From positions 1 through 32,299 of the forward strand of contig JAFZPJ010000011.1 in the NCBI GenBank assembly GCA_017550385.1: a stretch of DNA of 32,299 bases, read 5' to 3'. The notes beneath the pieces were generated by a model. The model was given only the letters and a program-made list of their open reading frames with translations, was not told the origin of the DNA and did not search any database. Both the position numbers and the translations under genes were made by a program. This document shows positions 1 to 7,054 of the stretch, piece after piece (positions within the stretch are counted from its first letter, which is position 1; each line of letters starts with the position of its first letter). This DNA is from Clostridiales bacterium (lineage in GTDB: Bacteria > Bacillota > Clostridia > Saccharofermentanales > Saccharofermentanaceae).

Positions 1-42
1 ACATTGAGTACTACAACAAAGAGAGAATCCAGGTCAAACTGA

Positions 43-79
43 AAGGACTGACTCCTTGCCAGGCAAGGAATCAGTCCTT
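43..79 (-). terminator. Long hairpin downstream of thiC, probable operon terminator
   Basis: An almost perfect inverted repeat (arms of 18 nt with one mismatch, running into a very short loop around CCAGG) lies about 90 nt after the thiC stop. On the minus strand it is followed by TTTCAGTTTG, and on the plus strand by a looser T-rich stretch, so it could stop transcription from either side. It is much stronger than a typical intrinsic terminator stem, but the T-tract is imperfect. Confidence 0.55.
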
Positions 80-165
80 ATACTCGTTTTAAGCCGTCCA
101 ACTTTGTGGGTTCACTTCAGTAAACCCCGGGCTTTATCTTTGTTCCCAATTCTATTTATTCCACA

Positions 166-1473
166 TCAGAGTATATCTATGTATTCTCCCGCGAGCGCCT
201 TGTTCATGCTCCTTACCGCGCAGAACTTGCCGCACATAGAGCATGTATCGTCGTGCTCGGGAGACCTTGAATCGCGGATGGCTTTGGCGGTCTCCGGATC
301 GATCGCGCACTCCCACTGGGCGTCCCAGTCGAGCACTCTTCGAGCATCTCCCATCTTGTTGTCGATGTCTGTGGCGTGAGGGATGCCTTTCGCGATATCC
401 GCTGCGTGCGCTGCGATCTTGGATGCGATTATGCCCTGCTTGACGTCGTCGACGTTCGGCAGTGCGAGGTGCTCTGCGGGCGTTACGTAGCACAGGAAAG
501 CAGCGCCCGAAGCTGCAGCGATCGCACCTCCTATCGCGGAAGTGATGTGGTCGTATCCCGGAGCGATATCGGTAACGAGAGGTCCGAGCACGTAGAACGG
601 CGCGCCCATGCAGATGCTCTGCTGGATCTTCATGTTCGCCTCGATCTGGTTCATCGGCATGTGGCCGGGGCCTTCGACCATGACCTGCACGTCCTTCTCC
701 CACGCGCGCTTGGTAAGCTCGCCGAGCCTTACGAGCTCTTCGATCTGGCACACGTCTCCGGCGTCAGCGATGCAGCCCGGACGGCACGCGTCGCCGAGCG
801 AGATCGTAACGTCGTACTCTCTGCAGATATCGAGGATCTCGTCGTAGTATTCATAGAAAGGATTCTCGTTGCCGGTCATGCACATCCACGCGAAGATGAG
901 CGAGCCGCCGCGCGAGACGATGTTCATCTTTCTCTTATGCTTCCTGATCTGGTCTATCGTGTGCCTCGTGATGCCGCAGTGCAGCGTTACGAAATCAACC
1001 CCGTCCTCAGCGTGCAGCCTCACCACGTCGATCAGGTCTTTTGCTGTGAGCGTCGCAAGATCTCGCTGGTAGTGGATGACCGAATCGTACACCGGAACCG
1101 TGCCGATCATCGCGGGGCACTCTGACGTGAGCTTCCTTCTGAACGGGATCGTATCGCCGTGCGAGGACAGGTCCATGATGGCGTCCGCACCGAGGTCCAC
1201 CGCCGCCTGCACTTTCTTCATCTCGACGTCGTAATCCTTGCAGTCGCGCGACACGCCGAGGTTGACGTTGATCTTCGTCCTGAGCATCGAGCCGACGCCG
1301 GCGGGGTCGATGCACTTGTGGTTTTTGTTCGCGCAGATGGCGACCTTGCCTTCCGCGACCCACTGCCTGATCTCTTCCTCGGTGCGGTACTCCTTCGCCG
1401 CAACCGCCTTCATCTCGGGCGTTACGATGCCTTTCCTCGCTGCTTCCATCTGTGTCTTGTAAGTTCTATCCAT
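166..1473 (-). CDS. thiC: Phosphomethylpyrimidine synthase ThiC
   Basis: ThiC is a radical-SAM enzyme that rearranges aminoimidazole ribotide into HMP phosphate, the pyrimidine half of thiamine. The 435-aa protein is the short form without the long N-terminal domain of enterobacterial ThiC. The C-terminal cluster motif is C411-x2-C414-x3-C418 (CSMCGKFC). That is one residue tighter than the CX2CX4C usually quoted for long ThiC; I believe it is normal for short clostridial ThiC but could not check. ThiC resembles BzaF-type benzimidazole synthases; here the TPP riboswitch and thi neighbours decide for ThiC. It is last in the operon, 13 nt after thiD. The ATG has an AGGAG ribosome binding site 7 nt upstream. 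Confidence 0.95.
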   Translation of the reverse strand: MDRTYKTQMEAARKGIVTPEMKAVAAKEYRTEEEIRQWVAEGKVAICANKNHKCIDPAGVGSMLRTKINVNLGVSRDCKDYDVEMKKVQAAVDLGADAIMDLSSHGDTIPFRRKLTSECPAMIGTVPVYDSVIHYQRDLATLTAKDLIDVVRLHAEDGVDFVTLHCGITRHTIDQIRKHKRKMNIVSRGGSLIFAWMCMTGNENPFYEYYDEILDICREYDVTISLGDACRPGCIADAGDVCQIEELVRLGELTKRAWEKDVQVMVEGPGHMPMNQIEANMKIQQSICMGAPFYVLGPLVTDIAPGYDHITSAIGGAIAAASGAAFLCYVTPAEHLALPNVDDVKQGIIASKIAAHAADIAKGIPHATDIDNKMGDARRVLDWDAQWECAIDPETAKAIRDSRSPEHDDTCSMCGKFCAVRSMNKALAGEYIDIL

Positions 1474-1486
1474 GTGTTATCTCCTG

Positions 1487-2284
1487 TCAGTTTTTGTATC
1501 TTGTCTTAATGTCGTAGCCGTGATCCAAAGGGCCTCTTCCGTGCCCGAGATCAAGTCCTGCGGCAATCGCGCCCGTGACGTAATCCTTGGCTGTCTGCAC
1601 CGCATCCTGCATGCGCATCCCCTTGGCGAGGTTGCATGCAATCGCAGACGAAAGTGTGCACCCGGTACCGTGCGTGTTCGGGTTATCTATCCTTCTCGAA
1701 GGGAACTCATAGTACTCCCCCTTCTCGAAAAGCACATCGTCCGCACCGGCCGTCCCGTGTCCGCCTTTGACGAGCACCGCACATCCGCCCTTATCGCTGA
1801 TGATGCGCGCGGCTTCCAACTTGTCTTCGCCTGTTTCTATCTTCATCCCGGCCAGTACTTCCGCCTCGGGGATGTTCGGGGTGACGATTGCTGAGATCGG
1901 GAGCAATTCCCTCACCAGCGTGCTGATGCTGCCGCCGTCAGACAGTGCCGCACCGCTCGTCGCGACCATCACCGGGTCCGTAACAATGTTACAAGCCTTG
2001 AATTCAGTGAGTTTGCGGGCGATCACTTCTATCAGCGCCGCGTCGGGCACCATGCCTATCTTGACCGCGTCGGGAGTGATATCTGAGAGCACTGCGTCCA
2101 GCTGATCGGCCAGAAACGCCGGCGTTACCTTCTCGATCGAGGTCACACCTGTGGTATTCTGCGCGGTCAGAGACGTTATGACGGACATGCCGTAGCATCC
2201 GTTGGCGATCATGGTCTTAAGATCGGCCTGAAGGCCCGCTCCGCCTGAGCAATCGCTGCCTGCTATAGTAAGTACTGTCTTCAT
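1487..2284 (-). CDS. thiD: Hydroxymethylpyrimidine/phosphomethylpyrimidine kinase ThiD
   Basis: ThiD phosphorylates HMP and HMP-phosphate to HMP pyrophosphate, the substrate that ThiE joins to thiazole phosphate. The protein is 265 aa, full length for the ribokinase-like family. It starts MKTVLTIAGSDCSGGAGLQ, the N-terminal substrate-binding signature, and has the anion-hole motif HGTGCTLSSAIA near the C-terminus. The frame stays open upstream, but the ATG at 2284 is chosen because it overlaps the stop of thiM/thiE as ATGA and matches the family N-terminus. The overlap implies translational coupling within the TPP-controlled operon. Confidence 0.95.
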   Translation of the reverse strand: MKTVLTIAGSDCSGGAGLQADLKTMIANGCYGMSVITSLTAQNTTGVTSIEKVTPAFLADQLDAVLSDITPDAVKIGMVPDAALIEVIARKLTEFKACNIVTDPVMVATSGAALSDGGSISTLVRELLPISAIVTPNIPEAEVLAGMKIETGEDKLEAARIISDKGGCAVLVKGGHGTAGADDVLFEKGEYYEFPSRRIDNPNTHGTGCTLSSAIACNLAKGMRMQDAVQTAKDYVTGAIAAGLDLGHGRGPLDHGYDIKTRYKN

Positions 2285-3648
2285 TTGTCCCTCCTCAGGT
2301 CCAGAAAAGCCTTCTTCATGTCGGCAGCAGCGTCCTTCGGCGAGTCTGCTTTCATGATCGCGGACACTGCGCACACGCCTGATATATTGATGTTCTTCAA
2401 TATATTAAGATTACCCGCGTTAAGGCCTCCGATGGCATTCACGGGTATCGGAACCGCCTTGGTTATTGCATCCAGCGTAGTTATGGGCGTGAGCACTGTC
2501 TTTACTTTTGTCGTGGTAGGATAGATCGCGCCGCAGCCGATATAATCAGCGCCGTCTATATATGCTTTTTGTGCTGTCTCGACCGTTTTTGCCGTCGCGC
2601 CGAGGATCTTGCCTCGTCCTATCATGCGTCTGGCTATTGCCACAGGCATGTCTTCAGCGCCGACGTGCACGCCTTCGCAATCAGCTGCGAGCATTACTTC
2701 CACCCTGTCGTCAATGATCAGTGGCACTCCGAACTCCTGAGATATCGCATGCACCTTACGTGCGAGGTCTATGTATTCGTTCGTGGGTCTGGTCTTCTCT
2801 CTAAGCTGCAATATGGTAACGCCGCCTTCCAATGCGCTTCTCACCTTGGCAAGGAACACGTCTTCTTCAAGACCCGTGCTGTCGGTTATGAGATAGAGAG
2901 TCATATCGAGTTCTATCTTCGGCGATGCCAGGTTGTCCAGCAGGTTCACCATGAACGCGCCCGGACCTTCGGCCGTTGCTGCAGCCTCACCGCACTTCTT
3001 GAAGTATCTGCAGGCATTGATCACACTGTCTGCCGATGCCTCGCGCGCCAGGTATACCGCGATCACCGCACCCGACATGCAGCCCGTTCCTGTGATCGTC
3101 GAGAGCTGATCGGTACCGCCCGTGACTTCAGTTATAGCGCCGTCTGCGCCAACCAGATCCTTTCTGCCCGTGGCGATGACGATGGCGCCGGTATCTGCCG
3201 CCAGAGACAGCACCGCACTCTTTATCGTGTCTTCGTCCGCATCTGCCTTAGCATCTACTCCTGACGCGCTGTACTGACCGTCAGCGAGCGCCAGGATCTC
3301 AGAGTAGTTTCCTTTAATTACCGTGAAGCGCCCGATGTTCAGAAGTCCCTTCACAAAATCCCTGCGTAAAGACGAACACGCCGCACCGCAGGCATCGAGC
3401 GTCACGGGGATGCCGCACGCGTTTGCAGTCCTAAGAGAGATCCTCATCGACTGCATGCGCACATCCGTGATGTTGCCCAGGTTAAGGAGCAGCGACGACG
3501 CCGTGGACGTTATCTCTTCTGCTTCCTGCGGGTGCTCCGCCATGACCGGCCGGGCGCCAAGCGCGAGGATAGTGTTCGCCACCTGGTTGATCGATATCGG
3601 ATTGGTGATGCAGTGGATCAGATGGTCTTCTCGCTGTGCCTTTTCCAT
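2281..3648 (-). CDS. thiM-thiE: Bifunctional hydroxyethylthiazole kinase / thiamine-phosphate synthase (ThiM-ThiE fusion)
   Basis: One uninterrupted 455-aa frame holds two enzymes. Residues 1 to about 245 are ThiM, which phosphorylates salvaged hydroxyethylthiazole: HCITNPISINQVANTILALGA at the N-terminus and GTGC at 187-190 with the catalytic cysteine C190. Residues from M249 are a complete ThiE, which couples thiazole phosphate and HMP-PP: QLREKT at 281-286, a DDRVEVMLAADCEGVHVG segment near 313-330, and NAIGGLN near 404-410. The ThiM part begins some residues closer to its first motif than E. coli ThiM. The ATG at 3648 has a GGGAGG site 6 nt upstream, and the gene overlaps the end of thiW by 31 bp. 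The fusion puts product and consumer of thiazole phosphate in one chain. Confidence 0.93.
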   Translation of the reverse strand: MEKAQREDHLIHCITNPISINQVANTILALGARPVMAEHPQEAEEITSTASSLLLNLGNITDVRMQSMRISLRTANACGIPVTLDACGAACSSLRRDFVKGLLNIGRFTVIKGNYSEILALADGQYSASGVDAKADADEDTIKSAVLSLAADTGAIVIATGRKDLVGADGAITEVTGGTDQLSTITGTGCMSGAVIAVYLAREASADSVINACRYFKKCGEAAATAEGPGAFMVNLLDNLASPKIELDMTLYLITDSTGLEEDVFLAKVRSALEGGVTILQLREKTRPTNEYIDLARKVHAISQEFGVPLIIDDRVEVMLAADCEGVHVGAEDMPVAIARRMIGRGKILGATAKTVETAQKAYIDGADYIGCGAIYPTTTKVKTVLTPITTLDAITKAVPIPVNAIGGLNAGNLNILKNINISGVCAVSAIMKADSPKDAAADMKKAFLDLRRDK

Positions 3649-4163
3649 AGCGCACCTCCCTGTTCGATCTTGCGCTGCATCCTCGCGAGCACGCCGATGT
3701 GCTGGAGCCTGTAGAGCAGCACCGCCGCGATGCTTCCGCCGATCAGCGTTCCGCAGATGAATGACGGGACATAGAAGAACCAGCCGAGCCCTTCCCTGCC
3801 GCAGATGAATGCCATGACCGGGTAGGACACGATGGCGCCGATAATGCCCGTGCCGATGATCTCTCCCAGGACTGCCGCCCAGATCTTTCCGCGCGAAACC
3901 TTATACAGGATGCCGGACAGCGTTGCCCCGAAGACCGCGCCCGTCAGTGCCAGCGGCGGTATGCCCATCGCACACATGCGGATGACGCCGATCAGGACTG
4001 CGACCAGAAACGCGTCGACCGGTCCGAGCAATACGGCGGCGGTGATGTTGATCAGATGCGCCATCGGGCACATGCCCTCGACCCTGAGAAGCGGCGAGAT
4101 GACCACGCCAACCGCGATGAGCAGAGCCATTACGGTCAGGCGCAAGATGTTGTATTTACGCAT
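3618..4163 (-). CDS. thiW: ThiW, predicted thiazole-specific ECF transporter substrate-binding subunit
   Basis: A 181-aa very hydrophobic protein with about five membrane segments, starting MRKYNILRLTVMALLIAVGVV. It shows the ThiW pattern RVEGMCPMAHLINITAAVLLGP, followed by GVIRMCAMGIPPLALTGAVFGA. ThiW is predicted to be the S component of an energy-coupling-factor importer for the thiazole precursor. That fits its position directly before ThiM, which phosphorylates hydroxyethylthiazole. The ATPase and T components are not in this window and are presumably shared ones elsewhere. The start at 4163 has a strong AAGGAGG site, although the frame continues upstream into the riboswitch leader. Confidence 0.9.
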   Translation of the reverse strand: MRKYNILRLTVMALLIAVGVVISPLLRVEGMCPMAHLINITAAVLLGPVDAFLVAVLIGVIRMCAMGIPPLALTGAVFGATLSGILYKVSRGKIWAAVLGEIIGTGIIGAIVSYPVMAFICGREGLGWFFYVPSFICGTLIGGSIAAVLLYRLQHIGVLARMQRKIEQGGALWKRHSEKTI

Positions 4164-4184
4164 TTTTTCCTCCTTCGGGAATAC

Positions 4185-4216
4185 AAAAAGGGAGCCGCCC
4201 GATATTGGCAACTCCC
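4185..4216 (-). terminator. Riboswitch-controlled intrinsic terminator before thiW
   Basis: Read on the minus strand, GGGAGTTGCC and GGCGGCTCCC form a 10-bp stem (two G-T pairs) with a 7-nt loop, followed by five T. It lies between the TPP aptamer and the thiW ribosome binding site, which is the normal place for the expression platform of a transcription-terminating TPP riboswitch. Confidence 0.9.
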
Positions 4217-4238
4217 TTCAAAACACTTGCTGTGTTAA

Positions 4239-4320
4239 GCGTCCCTACGTTGGCATTATCCAAATCAGGTTCTCGGTCGAAGGTCACACCTTCCTCTCAG
4301 CCTGTCTACAAGCTCCCGTT
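4239..4320 (-). promoter_or_regulatory. TPP (thi-box) riboswitch aptamer
   Basis: The minus strand carries the conserved thi-box blocks in order: GGGAGC, GCTGAGAGG, then GAACCTGAT, GGATAATGCC and GTAGGGA. These are the pyrimidine-sensor and pyrophosphate-sensor helices of the TPP aptamer. With the terminator 20 nt downstream, high TPP should stop transcription of thiW-thiM/E-thiD-thiC. The ends of helix P1 are approximate. Confidence 0.97.
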
Positions 4321-4344
4321 AAGTATTCGATTGTCGGTAAGAAG

Positions 4345-4371
4345 ATTACACTAATGTATGTATTCTTGCAA
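4345..4371 (-). promoter_or_regulatory. Candidate promoter of the thi operon
   Basis: Upstream of the aptamer on the minus strand there is TTGCAA, a 15-bp spacer and TGTAAT. The -10 is good but the spacing is short, so the assignment is tentative. It would start the transcript about 20 nt before the aptamer. Confidence 0.35.
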
Positions 4372-4427
4372 GAGGGCTTTGGTGTTTTTTGCGCCGGCGG
4401 GTGGCTGTTGGATTGACCGGATAGAAT

Positions 4428-4745
4428 TTATAACTCTTTCTCAATATCCCGACCACCATAGAATATCCTGGTTACAATTACCTGCTGCAGTTCTTCGTTT
4501 ACCAGATAGAAGATGAGATAGTTATCAACCGGAACTCTATGCATTCCCATAGATAACCAAGGTTCCCAATCGACAGACGGATGTTTTGCGGGAAAACTAC
4601 CTAGTTTTCTGATCTTATTCCTTATACGGTCAACCTGCTTCTTGGCGATACCGGGTTCTGCAAGTTCATATGCAATGTAGCGATAAATACTCCGGAGGTC
4701 GTCTTTGGCTGCCGCGGAATATATGACCGGATAGTCTTTGGTCAT
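4428..4745 (-). CDS. RelE/ParE-family toxin
   Basis: A 105-aa small basic protein with the fold pattern of RelE/ParE toxins: YPVIYSAAAKDDLRSIYRYIA at the N-terminus, a central helix pair, and the C-terminal strand pattern MHRVPVDNYLIFYLVNEE followed by VTRIFYGGRD. The family includes ribosome-dependent mRNA nucleases (RelE) and gyrase poisons (ParE); sequence alone does not decide which. The start overlaps the antitoxin stop as ATGA, so the two are translated together, antitoxin first, as usual for type II systems. Confidence 0.88.
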   Translation of the reverse strand: MTKDYPVIYSAAAKDDLRSIYRYIAYELAEPGIAKKQVDRIRNKIRKLGSFPAKHPSVDWEPWLSMGMHRVPVDNYLIFYLVNEELQQVIVTRIFYGGRDIEKEL

Positions 4746-5047
4746 ACGCCAAACTCTTCGGCCAGTTCAGCATCGACTTCGTCGGCAGTGTATGTGTCAC
4801 CTGCCTTCATTGAATCGATGCCTTTCTTAAGCTCGATATCCAATTCTTCACGAGTCATGCCGCCGACAACTGTCGGCTTAGAATCAGGAAGACGGATCTC
4901 AAACGGCAGTCCTCGCTGAAGAATGATCTGTTTGTAGTACATGGCGATCGCGCTTGAAGCGGAGATCCCCAGCTCATCGAGAATCTTCTCAGCCTGTTCT
5001 TTTACTTCGGGTTCTATCCTTACATACAGGTTCGCTGTCTTGGGCAT
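4742..5047 (-). CDS. RelB/DinJ-family antitoxin
   Basis: A 101-aa protein beginning MPKTANLYVRIEPEVKEQAE, the ribbon-helix-helix DNA-binding region of RelB/DinJ antitoxins (about residues 4-42). An acidic C-terminal part (residues 65-101) would wrap the toxin. GISASSAIAMYYKQII and GLPFEI are typical DinJ/RelB spacings. It should neutralise the adjacent toxin and repress the shared promoter. An AAGGAG site precedes the ATG. The promoter just upstream holds a perfect palindrome, a good candidate operator. Confidence 0.92.
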   Translation of the reverse strand: MPKTANLYVRIEPEVKEQAEKILDELGISASSAIAMYYKQIILQRGLPFEIRLPDSKPTVVGGMTREELDIELKKGIDSMKAGDTYTADEVDAELAEEFGV

Positions 5048-5094
5048 GATGATGATCTCCTTGCAGAATGTTTGCGCTTTATTCTTATAGTATG

Positions 5095-5123
5095 ATTATA
5101 TGCATTTGTGCGCACATTCGCAA
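5095..5123 (-). promoter_or_regulatory. Promoter with embedded operator for the RelB/ParE-type pair
   Basis: On the minus strand TTGCGA (5118-5123) and TATAAT (5095-5100) are separated by 17 bp. The spacer contains the perfect 10-bp palindrome TGTGCGCACA (5107-5116). Predicted transcription start is near 5088, about 40 nt before the antitoxin ATG. The palindrome is a likely site for the RelB-like repressor. Confidence 0.65.
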
Positions 5124-5151
5124 TACATTCGAGGCAGTGAAACGTGCCGGT

Positions 5152-5736
5152 CTACTCCGCCAGAGATCTCGCCCCTTCATTCGCGAGCACTTCCTCGAGC
5201 GTCACGGGCGCCCAGTCGAAAAAACCGCACCAGCAGTTATAGAGATTCCCCTGATAGTCGAACCCCTCCGCGCGGCAGCGTTCCTTCATGGCCTTGACGG
5301 CTTCCTTCACCGCGCCGAACTCTATCGTCGTGTGGACATGCCCGTAGAACATGAGCGTCTGCGGATCGCTGTCGTTGTTGTATGAGATCATCGGGTAGTG
5401 GCTCATCACGATCTTGTACCCGTTGTCCCGCACGAACATCAAGGGCGCAGGCGGTTCGGCGAGCATCGCGAGGATGTCGTCAGGATACTTTCGAAGGTCG
5501 TGGTTGCCCTTGACAAGGTGCTTGCGGCCGCTGAGCTGCGGCAGGATGCGCCTCCAGTTCTCCGCGTGCCCGAAACAAAAATCCCCGATGATATACACAT
5601 CATCTTTAGCGCCGACCTTCCGGTTCCAGCGCTCGATCATGTCGGCCTCCATCGCATCGACATCGTCCCACGGCCTGCCGTCGTAGCTTATCGCTCTCGC
5701 GTGGCAAAAATGTGTGTCTGCTGTGTAGTAGTTCAT
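5152..5736 (-). CDS. Metallophosphoesterase
   Basis: A 194-aa single-domain calcineurin-like phosphoesterase with every metal-binding block in order: D7-T-H9, G51-D52 in IIGDFCFGH, GNHD at 77-80, SH at 112-113, and GHVH at 132-135. It should be a soluble two-metal hydrolase; the substrate cannot be told from sequence. It stands alone between two toxin-antitoxin modules. The start MNYYTADTHFCH is fixed by the first motif, yet no Shine-Dalgarno sequence is visible, only an A/T-rich run with TATAAT (5748-5753) 11 nt before the ATG. The transcript may therefore have almost no leader. Confidence 0.9.
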   Translation of the reverse strand: MNYYTADTHFCHARAISYDGRPWDDVDAMEADMIERWNRKVGAKDDVYIIGDFCFGHAENWRRILPQLSGRKHLVKGNHDLRKYPDDILAMLAEPPAPLMFVRDNGYKIVMSHYPMISYNNDSDPQTLMFYGHVHTTIEFGAVKEAVKAMKERCRAEGFDYQGNLYNCWCGFFDWAPVTLEEVLANEGARSLAE

Positions 5737-5764
5737 GTTTATTTATAATTATATTTATCAATTA

Positions 5765-6187
5765 TTAGCTTACGTTCAATTTTTCTTTTAAAGCATCTTG
5801 AAGAACCTGCGAGAAATTGATCCGTTCCTTAACGGCAGCATCGTTCAGCCACTCGGGAATAGAAAGCGTCTTCTTGACCGCTTTGGAACTGAACTTCCTT
5901 CTGTATCTGGTCGTATCGCAAACTATATACGTAACAAATTCGCGCTTCTTGAGCTTGATCTTATCGATAGGTGTTGCCTCGGGCGCAGAAATGCTTTTCT
6001 CTTCATAGTCGGTAAATACAGTAAGCGCCAGAGCATCTTCCGCCATCACCATTCCATCTTCCAGATTGTCTCCGCAGGTACAGCAGTTCTCAATATCAGG
6101 AAACCTTATCGAGAACATGCCGTTTGCTTCCGGCTTGAAAACAGCCGGATAAACATATTTGGGTGAATGAGTGTATGTTCTGCCCAT
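5765..6187 (-). CDS. hicB: HicB-family antitoxin
   Basis: A 140-aa protein with the partial RNase-H-like HicB fold at the N-terminus (YVYPAVFKPEANGMFSIRFPDIENCCTCGD, then LEDGMVMAEDALAL). A C-terminal ribbon-helix-helix follows (KKTLSIPEWLNDAAVKERIN, about residues 105-136) that would bind DNA. It neutralises HicA and should repress the operon. The start at 6187 is chosen for its GGAGG site and match to the family; the frame is open further upstream. It follows hicA after 49 nt, the usual toxin-first HicAB order. Confidence 0.92.
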   Translation of the reverse strand: MGRTYTHSPKYVYPAVFKPEANGMFSIRFPDIENCCTCGDNLEDGMVMAEDALALTVFTDYEEKSISAPEATPIDKIKLKKREFVTYIVCDTTRYRRKFSSKAVKKTLSIPEWLNDAAVKERINFSQVLQDALKEKLNVS

Positions 6188-6236
6188 GCTAAACCTCCAA
6201 AGAACAGAGTGATCGAGTCGGTTTTGAGTCTGTACT

Positions 6237-6422
6237 TTATAACAATCCTGCTTGCCTCTTGATCGACTTCTCTGTTCCTGTAGGCAATTCTTTCGAGTTG
6301 TGCCGAGGAACCGTAAACTGCCGCCCTGATTTTGGAGAATACCAAATCTCGTGGTTATCACCGTTCCTTATAAGGAAGCAGCCAAACTTTCTGAGAAGCT
6401 TCTTTAACTCAGAGACTTTCAT
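6237..6422 (-). CDS. hicA: HicA-family mRNA interferase toxin
   Basis: A 61-aa double-stranded-RNA-binding-like toxin, with MKVSELKKLLRKFGC, then GDNHEIWYSP carrying the catalytic His24, then FTVPRHNSKELPTGT and IKRQAGL. It cleaves mRNA when not held by HicB. It is the first gene of the operon. A GGGGAG site lies about 8 nt before the ATG. The -10 box sits so close that the predicted leader is only about 8 nt, so this site may be only partly present in the transcript. Confidence 0.93.
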   Translation of the reverse strand: MKVSELKKLLRKFGCFLIRNGDNHEIWYSPKSGRQFTVPRHNSKELPTGTEKSIKRQAGLL

Positions 6423-6436
6423 CTGTTTCTCCCCTA

Positions 6437-6465
6437 TTTATAATACGTAAGATACGTATTGTCAA
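6437..6465 (-). promoter_or_regulatory. hicAB promoter with palindromic operator in the spacer
   Basis: On the minus strand a perfect TTGACA (6460-6465) and TATAAA (6437-6442) are 17 bp apart. The interval is filled by a perfect inverted repeat, AATACGTA-AGA-TACGTATT (6442-6460). A HicB dimer bound there would block both boxes. The predicted start near 6430 leaves a leader of about 8 nt before hicA. Confidence 0.8.
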
Positions 6466-6481
6466 CTCAAAACAGTTGTTC

Positions 6482-6847
6482 TCAGGCGGGAGCTATCCGT
6501 CCTGCTTCCTGCTCATTCTTTACTTTGTAAGCGATCAGCCTGAGCAGATAATCCGGCATGAGCCTTCTGCCGATCTCCCATTCTTGCATCGTGCGGTACG
6601 GTATGCCGAGCCACTGTGCAAACTGGACGCGGTTCATCCCCGACTGAGTTCTAATCGCCTTTGTAAGGTAACTGTACAAACGTTTCTTACTCTGAGCTTC
6701 GGACTCACGGCCGCCCGTTCTCTCCATCTCGATCACGAGTTCAAGCCCTTCGATATAGCAAGCCACGACATCCGTTTTGTACCGTTTGTCCGAACGCACC
6801 ATCTCGAAAACGATCCCTGTCGATCCATCAACATAATCAATATTCAT
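6482..6847 (-). CDS. Helix-turn-helix protein, probable autoregulator
   Basis: A 121-aa protein of unknown role. Residues 1-65 resemble nothing I can name. Residues about 68-112 form a compact helix-turn-helix (MNRVQFAQWLGIPYRTMQEW, then EIGRRLMPDYLLRLIAYKVK), a pattern I associate with small XRE-like proteins of gut Clostridia. The ATG has AAAGGA 7 nt upstream. The gene has its own consensus promoter with two copies of a palindrome, so autoregulation is likely. It could be the antitoxin-like half of a pair, but no toxin partner is adjacent: hicA starts 60 nt downstream behind its own promoter. Confidence 0.75.
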   Translation of the reverse strand: MNIDYVDGSTGIVFEMVRSDKRYKTDVVACYIEGLELVIEMERTGGRESEAQSKKRLYSYLTKAIRTQSGMNRVQFAQWLGIPYRTMQEWEIGRRLMPDYLLRLIAYKVKNEQEAGRIAPA

Positions 6848-6869
6848 ATCATTTTCCTTTCCGGCTCTT

Positions 6870-6928
6870 TGTAGTCACTGCCTACATCATCATAGCCGTA
6901 TTATATGTAGTCAGTGCCTACATGTCAA
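6870..6928 (-). promoter_or_regulatory. Consensus promoter with two 17-bp operators for the HTH gene
   Basis: On the minus strand TTGACA (6923-6928), exactly 17 bp, and TATAAT (6900-6905) form a perfect sigma-70-type promoter. The spacer itself is the near-palindrome TGTAG-n7-CTACA (6906-6922). A second copy differing at one base (6870-6886) lies 36 bp away, between the predicted start and the ATG. The two sites suggest cooperative repression by the HTH protein. Confidence 0.8.
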
Positions 6929-7054
6929 TGGTCCATGCTGTATGAGAAGCGGTGCTAAGATGGTACGTGTTTGCGGTCAGTTTGCTTGCTATCCATAGAC
7001 AAGCGGCGATTTGTTATTTAAAATTGAGGTAATCTTATTTAAGGGAGGATTGAC

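Noticed and set aside
2281-3027. ThiE as a separate gene starting inside the thiM/thiE frame
   Set aside because: The frame is continuous with no stop between the domains, and no ribosome binding site is evident at the internal methionine.
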